Part shown: positions 10,292-21,565 of the stretch, one piece after another
Layout of the letters: every line of letters begins with the position of its first letter
How positions within the stretch are numbered: the stretch's first letter is position 1
Assembly: GCA_020465985.1 (NCBI GenBank)
Contig: JAANYP010000294.1
Location: 62,001-126,000, forward strand
DNA length: 64,000 bases
Direction of reading: 5' to 3'
Origin: Centrapalus pauciflorus
Lineage: Eukaryota; Streptophyta; Magnoliopsida; Asterales; Asteraceae
The notes under the pieces: model-generated
What the model was told of the DNA's origin: nothing
The model's database searches: none
Seen by the model: the letters and a program-made list of their open reading frames with translations, nothing else
Position numbers and translations under genes: made by a program

Positions 10292-12243
10292 TGTAACATC
10301 CTCGAATTCAATTACTGTAATTTAAGATTTATTTAGACGGATAATTTATAATTAAGTTGAATTATGAAAGTTGGTTGTTATTTTAAGGAAATTAAAAAGT
10401 TTAAGAACTTTGAAATGATTATTATGAATTATAAAAGTTAGTTATGATAAAACTAAGAATAAATCAGTATTTTATAGAACCGGTTAAGTTGAAAGGTGAA
10501 ATGTGCAAAATGATGAAAATGGGAATAAAAAGGCCAAGCCTTTCATTTTTCACATTTTACTCTCTCTCTCTAGACTCTCTCTCTATACTCTCTCTACCTT
10601 CTCTCTAGAATATCTCTCAAACCGACCGGCCGATTATCGAGATTTTTTACGTCATTGGAAAGATCTCAAGGAGTACTACAACAATCTACGGTTACATTCT
10701 TGATTTCGTACGAATTTGACGTAAGAATCGACCCTTTTAAGCTTTTATATTCGGTTTTGAAGAACAAGAATTCGAGTTTATCATTTATTGCGTGAATGAA
10801 GCTAGTTTAGCTTGAGTTTTAACTAGAATATGATAGAGTATGTATAATGGAATCGAAACTAGGCTTAATACATGTCATATTCGTGATTTTAGACTTAGAA
10901 ATGTATGATTTAAGCTGTAAATATGAACAAATTCGAGAAAGCCAAGAACAAAGTCGAAATGCAAGAACAAACTCGATTTTTGTACTAAATTCGAGTATAT
11001 ATTCGAGTTTAACAACATAGGGATTCGAATTTAGACCCTAAATTCGAGATAGGGTTCGACTTTAACCCTAAAGTCGAATGGGGTTCGACTTTGACCATGG
11101 GATTCGACTTTAATCCCCCAAATTCGAATTAGATGCATATAATTGTCCACAATCTCGAATATATTGAATGAAACACATAGACAACGCATAAAATAACCAA
11201 AGTTATTCAAAGGATCGGGTTCGGACCTGAGATGGGTTCAAACTTAGTTGTGGTTCGAATTTGGACACGTATCCGAAATGCGGATCAAATGTTGTAAACT
11301 TATAAAACTTGGTTTTATGGAATTAAACGGTGATTGACACAATATGTTGTTAAAACTGACTTACAGGTCCCTTGTGGGGTTGTCTAACCCACAGTGGGGT
11401 ACTTTGTGGATCCGGTTGAAAGCCCGAAGAGAAATAGTAATATTGAAGTTTAATTACGCACCCACTGTGAGTACATTAGATTTCGCATGTTTATATCTGT
11501 TTTATGTTAGCTTTGCCTGCTGAGACCTGTTGCTTCATTTATTGTTTGGAATTCTACTAACTTGCATAGATTTAGATGCACATTCTTACTTGTTGCATGT
11601 CCGTTCGTTTGTTGTGCATCTAGTGATGGACCGGTGGGTCGCATCAATTACTCTGATGTTACTGCGCTATATGACCTGGAGCTGATCCCTCCGAGGTTCT
11701 GGTAGGCAGTATGTCATCCCCGATCGTACGTTTGTCTCAGATGGTATGTTTCATGCCGAGCTTTGGGCTCGAAGGGGCTGCGGCTCTGGTTCCGTACTTG
11801 GTGTACGAAGAGAGTATACGATGTTTGTCATCGGTGTTACTCTTGGGGCTTCATAAAGATTTATAAAATGCGTAATCTGTGTATTCACTAAGCATTCGCT
11901 TACCTCTCAGTTGCTTTATTTTTTACAGGAAAGGGAAAGTCTGCTGCCAGACCTTCTAGTTAGGTCGTGTGTGAAGTTCTTGGAAGATTCCTACTACTCA
12001 ATCGGTAATTGTGTTTTGGGACAGTGTTGTTACATATTCTGGATGTTGTAATAATTAAATTGGGTATGTAGACTTAGATTTGGTACCTTGTAGCACCGTA
12101 GGGTGTTTGACACTGTTGCGTTGCTTTATTTATGCATTTTAATGCTTCCGCACTTAAACTAGGTTATCAGATCATTATGTAATTGTGTTTGATGATTAAT
12201 CCTGGGTGTTTGGTAAATGGTGGTTGTTGTGGCAAGGGTGTCA
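10292..12243 (+). repeat. Gypsy-A 3' LTR
   Basis: It matches the 5' LTR along its whole length with scattered substitutions and a longer CT-microsatellite (about 10560-10610). It starts TGTAACATCC just after the element's stop codon and a short purine-rich segment (GTGGTGGAG), and ends GGTGTCA at 12243. High similarity between the two LTRs implies a fairly recent insertion. Confidence 0.92.
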
Positions 12244-12248
12244 CATCT

Positions 12249-12910
12249 TCACCTTGTACTTCATCCACAGACATCCCTCAAGTTGAATCTACTCCACTAA
12301 TACCCTCACACATTGTCTCAAACATTATCCCTCTAGAAGAATCAACAGAACTGAATCGGAACCAATGTTACCTTCACTCGAAACCATCGGTCAGAACTCT
12401 TCATCCATGTCCACCCCCACCACTGAGATTCCATCACGTTTACCCCTGTAAAACGAGACAAAATGGACCCGAAATCACCCAACTGAACAGATCATTGGTG
12501 ATATTTCTACTCGGGTCCAAACTTGAAGGACATCTGCTAATGAATGTCTTTTTGCGTCATTCCTTAATATGATAGAGCTTGCTCGTGTGGATGAAGCCTT
12601 GAAAGATCCAGACTGGATAGTAGCAATGCAAGAAGAGCTCAACCAGTTCGAACAACTAAGAGTATGGCAGCTTGTTCCCAAACCAAAAGGTCGAGCCATA
12701 ATCGGGACCAAATGGATTTTTAAGAACAAACGAGATGAAACGACATTGTGGTAAGGAATCAAGCGAGACTAGTCGCCAAAGGCTACCAACTACAAGAAGG
12801 CATTGATTATGACGAGACCTTCACTGTAGTTGCATGGATTGAAGCTATCAAAATCTTCTTGGCGTATGCGGCACACACAGACTTCAAGGTATACCAATGG
12901 ACGTCAAGCA
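12249..12910 (+). pseudogene. Copia-O pol fragment, linker and start of reverse transcriptase (part 2)
   Basis: The frame coming from 3541 continues here. It contains a characteristic Copia RT entry: ARVDEALKDPDWIVAMQEEL (12577-12636), then PKGRAIIGTKWIFKNK (12682-12729). A frameshift near 12735-12755 and further change lead into another frame reading VVRNQARLVAKGYQ and EGIDYDETF. An in-frame stop also lies near 12523. The RT is cut off around 12910, just before the position of the usual KSAFLNG motif, so the YVDD catalytic core and RNase H are missing. The fragment is non-functional. Confidence 0.8.
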
Positions 12911-13740
12911 CTTAGGACAGTCAATGAGAGTGTGTGTATCCGAAATTCGGACGGCTCACACTTAGGTAAATTTTAGTTTGAATTTTCTTTAGGAAATTGG
13001 CCCATCCGAAATTTGGTTCCATCCGAACTTCGGATGGTCCCCTATTAGTTCATCATTTTTGCCTAAGTATTGGCATGGTCTCATCTGAATTTTGGACCCA
13101 TCTGAAATTCAGACCACATATCACTATGACCTTGTGAAAAATATATCATACCCAACCGAAATTCGGATGGTCCCCAAGAATGAGATATTTTTTCCAAGTA
13201 TATGGCATGGACCCATCTGATCTTCTGGTCCATCCGAAATTCAGACCCCCTCTGAATTTTGGTTGTTCATATTCTGCCAAGCGTCCATCCGAAATGCGGG
13301 ACACCTCATACTTAGTCTTTTAACTTTAAAGTTTTCATGCATAATCCCATCCGAAATTCTAAGCCACCCGAATTTTCGACAGGACTCATCCGAACTTCAG
13401 GGTCCAAAGCGAAGTTCAACACTAGCATTTTTTTTCTGCTTTTCATTGCATTTCAAAATTTTATAAAACAAAAACAAAATAAATTTCCAAGTCCTTTTCA
13501 CCATTGGTTATAGTTCAAATATGTGTTTGAGTGAACACGTCTATTCTAACATTTGTCTCTCAATGATCGACTTTGGATTTTACTCAGTAGAATTTACCTT
13601 TTACTGATAAAAGTCCCAATGCTTTAAATAGAATAGATGGGTTCTATTTCACACATATGTCAGACTAAATCTCAATGTGTTATTTTTTTAAAGTCTGCTT
13701 AACTAACTATCTTGCATTTGTACATGACTCATGGATCCCC
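12911..13740 (+). repeat. Copia-O spacer with TCCGAA/TTCGGA repeat array
   Basis: There is no coding sequence here. Between about 12945 and 13420 the words CATCCGAA, CCGAAATTCGG and near variants (TCTGAATTTTGG, ATCCGAACTTC) recur more than ten times at irregular spacing, many as small inverted repeats. The spacer lies between the truncated pol and the envelope-like ORF, where SIRE-type elements have a non-coding interval. The remaining 13420-13740 is AT-rich and featureless. Confidence 0.6.
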
Positions 13741-14363
13741 AGATTTCCTTAACCATTCCCCACCCTCCCATACCTCTAAACAACTAACAGCTGCCAGAAG
13801 ACAATCTTCTTCACCCCGCCCACTTCACTGAGTTTGACCCCATAACTGGCAGCTGGATCTATCCCTTCTCTGGTCTGAAGCCAAGGATATCACTTTTGAT
13901 ATCCTCAAAGGCCACCCAATTTTCTACTCTCTTACCACAACCATCTCAGTTCCCATCATATACCTTCAGCAATTCTGGTTCCATCTCCAATTCATCAATG
14001 AGGCAGTCCCTCAATTCACAACCAAAATTGATTCCGTACCGATCCACATTACCTTCGATGCCATACGCCATATTCTCCGCCTTCCATCTGAGCATTTCTC
14101 CGTAACCAAATACTCCTTTGCTCTGATACCCACCCCAGTCCAAACACTTCAAGAATTCAATCCCTCGGCTATGATGGTGTCCTATCCAAGCCATCAGACT
14201 TCAAAACTAAGCAGCTCCAATCGCATTGGCGAGTATTCTTTGATGTGATCTATAAGTGCTTCACTGGAAAACACTCAGGCCATGACTCTGCTTCCATTCA
14301 CGTTTTCGCCATGTTCACTGCCTTTGCCTATGACAGATACTATGACTACGTGACGTTCATTTT
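13741..14363 (+). pseudogene. Copia-O envelope-like ORF, 5' part
   Basis: Allowing for frame changes, the sequence encodes a protein related to the third ORF of SIRE-type elements, with a pattern of aromatic residues (IQFWFHLQF-like near 13965-13995, then FDAIRHILRLP near 14055-14085). Copia-I has the counterparts IEQFWKHASV and ITEDLIRQHLHL. The ORF is cut at 14363 by Copia-I. Its frame resumes at 25079 once the element and one copy of the ATTTT duplication are set aside. The function of these envelope-like proteins is unproven: they follow pol in SIRE elements and are named by analogy. Confidence 0.6.
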
Positions 14364-15017
14364 TGTTGGGAAATATTCTAAATATGTCAAGCTGTTAGTT
14401 AGATTTCTCAGACTGTTAGTAGATTTTCTGTGTGAGTACAAAGTTCAAGTTGTTAGTTGAAGAAGTTCGAGCTGCTAGTTCAAAAGTTCAAGCTGCCAGT
14501 GTTAAAGCTCAAGCTGCTCAACAGACAGACTTCAAGCTGCTCAACAGCTCAATAAACAGAAAGTGCTGATATTCAGGAAAAGATATATTTTGAAGATTCA
14601 AGCATATCTACTATCAGAGAAATCAGAGTTTTTCAAGGAAACAAATTAGAAAGCAGTATATATACATAGAATAGGTTTTTCTATTGTAAGTCTGCACGTA
14701 CAAGTTTATTATTGTAATTTTGTCTTTCTGATTAAGCTTTTCATAAGCCTCTAAGGTTGTAAAACACTAAGAACAATCTGTGTTCTTCGTCTAATCAAAC
14801 AGATTAGAGGTGATTGTAATCATTGAGTTTGGCAATACAAATAATATTTGATTATTAATTATGTTTATGTAATTATTTGTTCTGAAAGCTTTTCTCAAAA
14901 CAATTAAGTGTTATTCCACAAACTTCTTAATTGAACTTTGATTCAATACAAGGTTATTGGTTTATACTCTGATTATTTCAAACCAGTTAATCTTAGGTAG
15001 TGATTTTGATCTTGACA
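14364..15017 (+). repeat. Copia-I 5' LTR
   Basis: It begins TGTTGGGAAATATTC and ends GATCTTGACA. The U3 part has at least six copies of an AAGCTG(C/T)-centred word (14386-14545). A TATA-like AGTATATATACATAG lies at about 14655. The LTR is near identical to the 3' LTR and related to the solo LTR at 1681-2348. Confidence 0.93.
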
Positions 15018-15019
15018 AG

Positions 15020-15032
15020 TGGTATCAGAGCC
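15020..15032 (+). other. Copia-I primer-binding site
   Basis: TGGTATCAGAGCC starts two bases after the LTR end and is the standard initiator-Met tRNA PBS of plant LTR retrotransposons. Confidence 0.93.
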
Positions 15033-15092
15033 ATAGGTCTTTCTTTGTTTTCAAAGTCAGAAGCTTTCTTTTAAAAATTTTAATTTTCTGCA

Positions 15093-17242
15093 ATGGAATT
15101 TGATAATAGCAGTAGTGGATCTGGGCAAGGACTCAAAGTGTCTATGCTCAAACCCACTGAGTTTGAGATGTGGAAACTCAGGATTCAACAGCATATTTAA
15201 TTTATTGATTATGCCATATGGGAAGCTGTTGAATTTCCTCCTGTAGTTGATCCTGCACTTGATGCTGAGGGAAAACCCATAAAAACTTCTCCAAAAACTA
15301 AACTTGAAAGAAAGGCTAGAATGAATGAAGTGAAAGCTCTTACACTTCTTCAAATAGCCATTCCTAATGCTTATCAACACCAGTTTAAAAAGTTCTACAC
15401 TGCTCATTCTCTTTGGATTGCTTTAGAGAAAAGATTTGCTGGTAATGCTAGCACCAAGAGAAATCAAAAGGATCTTTTAAAACAGCAGTATGAAAACTTT
15501 TCTGGTGGCAAGGATGAAAACCTCACTCAAATATTTGACGGGTTTAACAAACTGATAGGTGAATTGGAGAGTGCCAAAGTCTGCTTGGATCAAGATGAAG
15601 TAAACAGAAATTTCTCAGATGTCTTGGTGAAGAGTGGACAGTTTATGTTGCACAATGGAGAACCAAAGACACTCTTGATGAAATAGAGCTGGATGATCTT
15701 CACAACAGTTTGAGAGTGTTTGAAACTGATATTGAAACTAAAAAGAAACCTTTTTTTTATAATCATAACACTGCTCTGCAGTCATCAGCATTAACTGATA
15801 AATCTAACTGTTGTGATTCCCTTTCAGATGCTGATGGTAACTCTACTGATGTTCATTATGAGGCCTTTGTTGCCAATGATGGACTATTTGCTTTAAATGC
15901 TGAAGATTTAGAGCAGATCCATCCAGATGATCTAGAAGAGATGGACTTGAAATGGCAGCATGCAATGTTGACTATGAGGGCTAAAAGGATTTTGAAAAGA
16001 ACTGGCAGATCCAACTTCCAAGCAAGACCTGAAGGGAAACCAACATTTGATAAGTCCAAAGTTGAATGCTTTAAATGTCACAAGCTTGGCCACTTTGCCA
16101 GAGAATGTAGATCCCAAGGTCAACAACCACCAAGACCCCAGCAAAATACTTAAGCTTCATCATCCCAAGCACTTGTTTCTCAAGAAGACAATGTGTTTGA
16201 CTGGAGTGATCAGACAGAGGAAGAATTTCAAAATGAAGCTCTAATGGCAGAAACATCAACTATAACATCAACTTAACTACCATCTGAGGTAAATGCTAAA
16301 CTTTGCTCTCAAACATGCAAAAATATGGTTAAAAAGTACAGAGATCATAATGAGAGCATGTGCAAAACTCTAGCAAAGATGGAAGAAAGGAGATATGAAT
16401 ATATGCAGACCATAGAAGATCTTGAAAAACATATCAATGACTATAAGGATAATGAAATTCAGATGGGACATGATAGAACATATCATGAGTGGGAGAAAAA
16501 GGAGCTGAATAAGAAACTAGAGTCCCTTCATAAGCAATTAGATGAGGCTGATCAGAAGGTGTTAGAAGCTAATAAGAAACTAGAATCTGTTAATATAGAT
16601 CTACGAAATTTCAAATTGGCAAATCAAAAGCTGGAACACCTAATGGAAGTTCAATTTAAAGATAGGGTAAAATCTCAGCTCAATCCCAAAGAAGGTATCG
16701 GATACAGAGCCACTCCACCTCCATACAACAATAAATACATTCATCCATTGAGTGAAGTTGCTGATAGGCTTGTCAATGAACCATTAGATGAGTATATGAC
16801 CACTGTAGAAAATGTTCTTGAAATCAGTCCTGAATCTAAAGAAGATCCCATTAAAAATAAAGACTGTGATTGCAAAGAAGCTGAGAAAGGACACAAAACA
16901 ATGAGTGTACCTATAGCAGCCTCAAACCCCAGTAAGAAAGGAAAAGAGAAGATGAGTGTATGCCATGCTACTTCCCAGGTTTCTGTACCTTCTAACTGTA
17001 ACACTGCTTCTTCCTCAAAAGGGAATAAAAGAGGTAAAAATGTTTCAATCTGCACATGCCAACAACATGGTGTCCAAAAGTTTCCCAAACAACAGCAAGT
17101 CAGGGGAAATCAAAGGAACAAGAATCAGTTATGGTCTGATAAAACTGGTTCTCAAATCAAAACAGTCAAAAAATATTTCCATTGTGGCAGGAAAAACCAT
17201 TTGGCCAGACATTGCTTGTACAAACCATCTGTTGCAAAATAG
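15093..17242 (+). pseudogene. gag: Copia-I gag
   Basis: ATG 15093 opens a UBN2-like gag (LKPTEFEMWKLRIQQHI, then LWIALEKRFAGNASTK). A TAA at 15198 replaces an expected Gln codon. A one-base deletion near 15611 shifts the frame into the one running through 15710-16153, which holds a CCHC knuckle CFKCHKLGHFAREC (16069-16110). Further TAA codons lie near 16151 and 16274. The same frame continues at 16325 with a long heptad-like coiled coil (about residues 5-110 of that part), a GIGYRATPPPYNNKY motif and a second, incomplete knuckle YFHCGRKNHLARHC (17176-17217). Gag forms the virus-like particle, and the knuckles bind the element RNA. The coiled coil plus second knuckle is shared with Copia-C. 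Confidence 0.85.
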
Positions 17243-17404
17243 ATTGTGGTTCAGAAACATGTGTTTGTTAAAAACACAAAAAATCTTAAGGTCAAACCAC
17301 CTGTTGCACCAGTTCCAAAGAAAACAGTTGATCACCAGTTCTCCAAAGTAAATAAGAAACAATCCACACACAAAAACAAGTTTTAGATAAACCAAAATTA
17401 AATT

Positions 17405-20400
17405 TTAAACAGATATGGTGTGTTAAAGGTAAAAACTCAGGTGAAACTGTTGATACAAATGTTGAAACTCCCAAGTCTAAAGTTGAGACTGCTAGTGCAA
17501 ATTCTCAAGCTGTTAGCACTACAGACTCAGTTCAGACTGCTAGGCTCAAAATTGGGACTGGTAATGGATCATCTGAGACTGTTATTGAAAAGGATGGACA
17601 AAACACCTGGATACCTCATGTGATAACTAAATACTCTCCACGGAATCCATCAGTGGATCTCACTAAGTATAAGAAGTCAAAGACAGTGTATAGTTATGTC
17701 AATGCACAAGGACAACCCAAAACCAACTTGGTTTGGGTTTACTCCACTACTAACTAAGCTTTTATTTGTGCAGGGCAACCACAGGTCACAACATAAAACA
17801 AGATGGCAGTTGGACAGTGGATGCTCTAGGCACATGACAGGCAATTCTGAATGCTTGTCAAATTTCAAAGGCTTTGAAGGAGGTTTTGTTGCATTTGGAG
17901 GAAATTCCAACGGAGGTAAGGTCACAGGTAAGGGTATTGTAAAAGCAGGCAATATGCTTTTTAATGATGTTTTGTATGTTGAACAGCTGAAGTACAATTT
18001 ATTAAGTGTGTCTCAAATCTGTGATAAACAAAATATTGTTGTCTTCACAGATTCTGAGTGCATTGTTCTTTCAAAGGATTTTAAAATACCTGAAAATCTT
18101 GTTTTACTTAGAACACCAAGAAAGAACAATGTCTACTGTTTGGACACAGACCTTTTATCCAAATCAAGTACTTTAAGTTGTTTGATATCCAAAGCATCAT
18201 CAAATGAGTCTGCTCTTTGGCACAGAAGAATGTGTCACATGAACTTCAAATCTATGAATGTGCTGGTCAAAAAGAATTTGTTAAAAGGTTTACCACAAAA
18301 GGAGTTCATTTGTGATGATCATTGTGTAGCATGTCTTAAAGGCAAGCAACACAAATCTTCTCATAAGACCAAACTAGTAAATTCAATCTCATCTGCTCTT
18401 CATCTTATTCTTATGGATCTCTTTGGTCCAACATCTGTTTTGAGTTTGAATAAAAGGGCTTACTGTTTAGTCATTGTTGATGATTTCACCAGATTCACAT
18501 GGATATATTTTCTTAGAACTAAAGATGAAATTGCTGAGCTAGTTAAATCTTTTATTCTTAAGATTGAAAATCAATCCAACTTAAAAGTTAAGGTGATTAG
18601 ATCAGACAAAGAAACTGAGTTTAAAAACCATATCCTAAACAGCTTCTGTGAGTCTAAAGGAATTGATAGGCAATATAGTGCACCAAGAACACCACAGCAA
18701 AATGGTGTAGCTGAAAGAAAGAACAGAACGTTAATTGAGGCTGCTAGAACCATGCTAGCTGATTCCAAACTACCAATGACCTTTTGGGCTTAAGCAGTCA
18801 ATACAGCTTGCTATGTTCTGAATAGGGTTCAGGTTGTTCAATCACAAGGGAAAACTCCATATGAGTTATTCCATCATAGAGTCCCCTTAATAGCCTTCCT
18901 AAAGTCTTTTGGCTGTTCATGCACAATTCTTCACACTAAGACTCACTTAGGTAAGTTTGAAAGCAAGGCTGAAGAAGGTTTCTTTGTAGGATACTCCACT
19001 CAAAGCAAAGCCTATAGGGTATATAACAGTGTGTCCAAAACCATTGAAGAAAGTGCCAATGTTGAATTTAATGAAGACACTGCAAATGTCAAAGGCACTG
19101 GTCCTGATTGGTTGTTTGATTTAGATTCACTAACTAAGTCTCTGAGCTTTGTTGAGTATCATGCAGAAAACTGGTGACAACAGGGTTGAAGCTGCCAACA
19201 CAAATTTTCATGCTGGTAGCATAACTGCTCAAACTGTTGGTACAAAGATTCAAACTGTTGCAGATTCTGGTCAATGAGATGAGTATACGGTCATACCACT
19301 TCTATCTTGTGACCCACCAGGGGTACTGGATGAACAACATAATTTAAATCCAAGCTATGAAATGCCCATCCCAAGTCCTGAGAGAACAACTCCATCACAA
19401 AGGGAAACAGTCCCAGATTCAAGTCAAGCTGTTCCTGAAGCTGACCCATCAAGTGGTCCTGATGGAGATGAGACAAATGTAGGCAATTCTTTTCAGACAG
19501 ACAGAGAGCCAACACTTAGAGTGCACAAGTATCATCCTCTCAATCAGATACTGGGTGATCCACGCACTCCTGTGCAGACAAGGACAATGGTTCACAAAGA
19601 GTCTACTGATGCTGAACCAATATTGCCAGAATTCAGTGTAGCTGCCTTTGAACATGCATGTTTCATGTCACAGTTAGAACCCAAAAAGGCATCAGAGGTT
19701 TTGAAAGATCCATCTTGGATTGAAGAAATGCAGGAAGAACTTCTACAATTCAAGATTCAGAATGTATGGACTTTAGTTGATCTTCCTAAAGGCAATAGAG
19801 CAATTGGTACACGTTGGGTTTTTAGAAACAAGAAGGATGAGAGAGGGATAGTCATCAAGAATAAAGCAAGATTAATAGCACAAGGATACACTCAAGAAGA
19901 AGAAATAGATTATGATGATGTCTTTGCTCCAGTGGCAAGAATTGAAGCCATCAGACTGTTCCTAGCATATGCAAGCTTCAAAGGATTTAAAGTGTATCAA
20001 ATGGATGTGAAGTCTGCTTTCCTGTATGGCACAATTGAAGAAGAGGTCTATGTGTGTCAACCTCCTGGATTTGAGGACTACAAGTATCCAGACAGAGTCT
20101 ACAAATTGGACAAAGCCCTCTATGGACTCCACTAAGCCCCTAGAGCATGGTATGACACTCTGTCATCATACCATCTACAGAATGGATTCAAGAGGGGTAC
20201 ACTGGACAAAACCTTGTTCACAAAGTCCATCAAATCTGAGATTCTGCTTGTTCAGATCTACGTTGATGATATTATCTTTGGGTCTTCCAATGACAGTCTA
20301 TGCAAAGAGTTTGAGGAATTGATGCACAAAAAGTTTCAAATGAGTTCTATGGTGGAACTCACATTCTTTCTAGGATTGCAGGTTAAGCAGAAGCCTACAG

Positions 20401-21203
20401 GGATTTTTATAAGTCAATCAAAGTATGTGAAAGACATACTGGAAAAGTTTGGTTACAAAGATACCAAAGTTGCAAGTACTCCAATGGACACTCACAAGCA
20501 GCTTGATGCAGACAAAGATGGAATAGATGTGGACATTCATCTATACAGATCCTTGATAGGATCACTTATGTGTCTAACATCTTCTACACCTGAGATAATG
20601 TTTGCTGTTTGTCTTTGTGCCAGGTTTCAATGTGCTCCAAAGGACTCACATCTGTTTGCTGTTAAGAGAATCTTTAGATATCTAAAAGGCCAACCACATT
20701 TGGGCCTCTAGTATCCTAAAGACTCTCCTCTTGAACTAACAGCCTACTCTGACAGTGATTATGGAGGCTGCAACATTGACAGAAAGTCTACAGCTGGTGG
20801 ATGTCAATATCTAGGAGCAAGATTGGTCTCTTGGCAGTGTAAAAAGCGAACAACTGTCTCCACCTCATCTACTTAAGCAGAATATGTAGCAGCTGCAAGC
20901 TGTTGCTCTCAAGTGATGTGGATTCAGAATCAACTGAGAGACTATGGTATGAATTTCCTATACACTCCTATTTACATTGACAACTCAAGTGCAATAAGCA
21001 TTGTACAAAATCCAGTGAAATTTCCCAAAACCAAGCATATAGACATCAGATTTCATTTTATAAGGGACTGTAATGAAAAGAAATTAATCCAAGTTACCAA
21101 AATTCATACTGATGATCAGTTAGCTGATCTATTTACAAAACCATTTGATGTGGGAAGATTCACTTTCCTAGTATCAAATATTGGTATGGTTAATATGGAT
21201 TAA
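17405..21203 (+). pseudogene. pol: Copia-I pol: protease, integrase, RT, RNase H
   Basis: The protease has LDSGCSRHMTG with its Asp at 17813. The integrase has a zinc-binding region (LWHRRMCHMNF ... CVACLKGKQHK, 18214-18354), then LMDLFGP, VIRSDKETEF and PQQNGVAERKNR carrying the catalytic Asp, Asp and Glu. A TAA at 18791 ends that frame. A frameshift near 19180 leads to the RT (TRWVFRNKKDERG, QMDVKSAFLYG, YVDDIIFG with Asp pair at 20265-20270). Further stops at 20133, 20709 and 20874 fall at Gln, Trp and Glu positions of an otherwise open frame. RNase H ends with KHIDIRFHFIRD and the ORF ends at 21203. The integrase-before-RT order defines Copia. The catalytic residues are present, but the gene is broken. 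Confidence 0.92.
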
Positions 21204-21565
21204 TTTGTTTTTCATCATTCCTTCTTATTTTATGAAAAATATATCTATTTCATATGTTTGTTTAAGGGGGAGCCACTGTTTCATTTAAATATGCCTATTT
21301 TCAACTAACAGCTTGAGTCTTTTCTCAAGCTGCTAGTTCATTTTTTCGGACTGCTAGTTGTTTCACTTGATCAGTCTAAGTGTGCAGGGTATTTTAGTAA
21401 CTTTCATAAGTGTGTGCGCGGGATTAGATATTTTCGAAACCTTCAAAAGGTCACAGTTTCGTTCAGTTGTAACTACCAGTTGCAAAATATCTTCCACGAC
21501 CTTCTTTTCTATCTGAGCGATTCCCACACACATCTCTGAAACCCCAACTCACCGATTCATTGTCA

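Larger units (their letters stand above)
3542..12243 (+). mobile_element. Gypsy-A: full-length chromodomain Ty3/Gypsy retrotransposon (Tekay/Del-like)
   Basis: Two near-identical LTRs (3542-5478 and 10292-12243) enclose a PBS and a gag-PR-RT-RNaseH-INT-chromodomain polyprotein, 8.7 kb in all. Flanking bases are CATCG (3537-3541) and CATCT (12244-12248), a 4/5 match to a 5-bp target duplication. The element sits inside the pol linker of Copia-O. Only three lesions separate its coding region from intact: two stops and one frameshift. The domain order and C-terminal chromodomain place it in the chromovirus group. Confidence 0.93.

Noticed and set aside
12183..12572. 129-residue ORF crossing the Gypsy-A 3' LTR end
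   Set aside because: It starts within the LTR and runs into Copia-O in the wrong frame. The Copia-O linker frame explains the sequence better.
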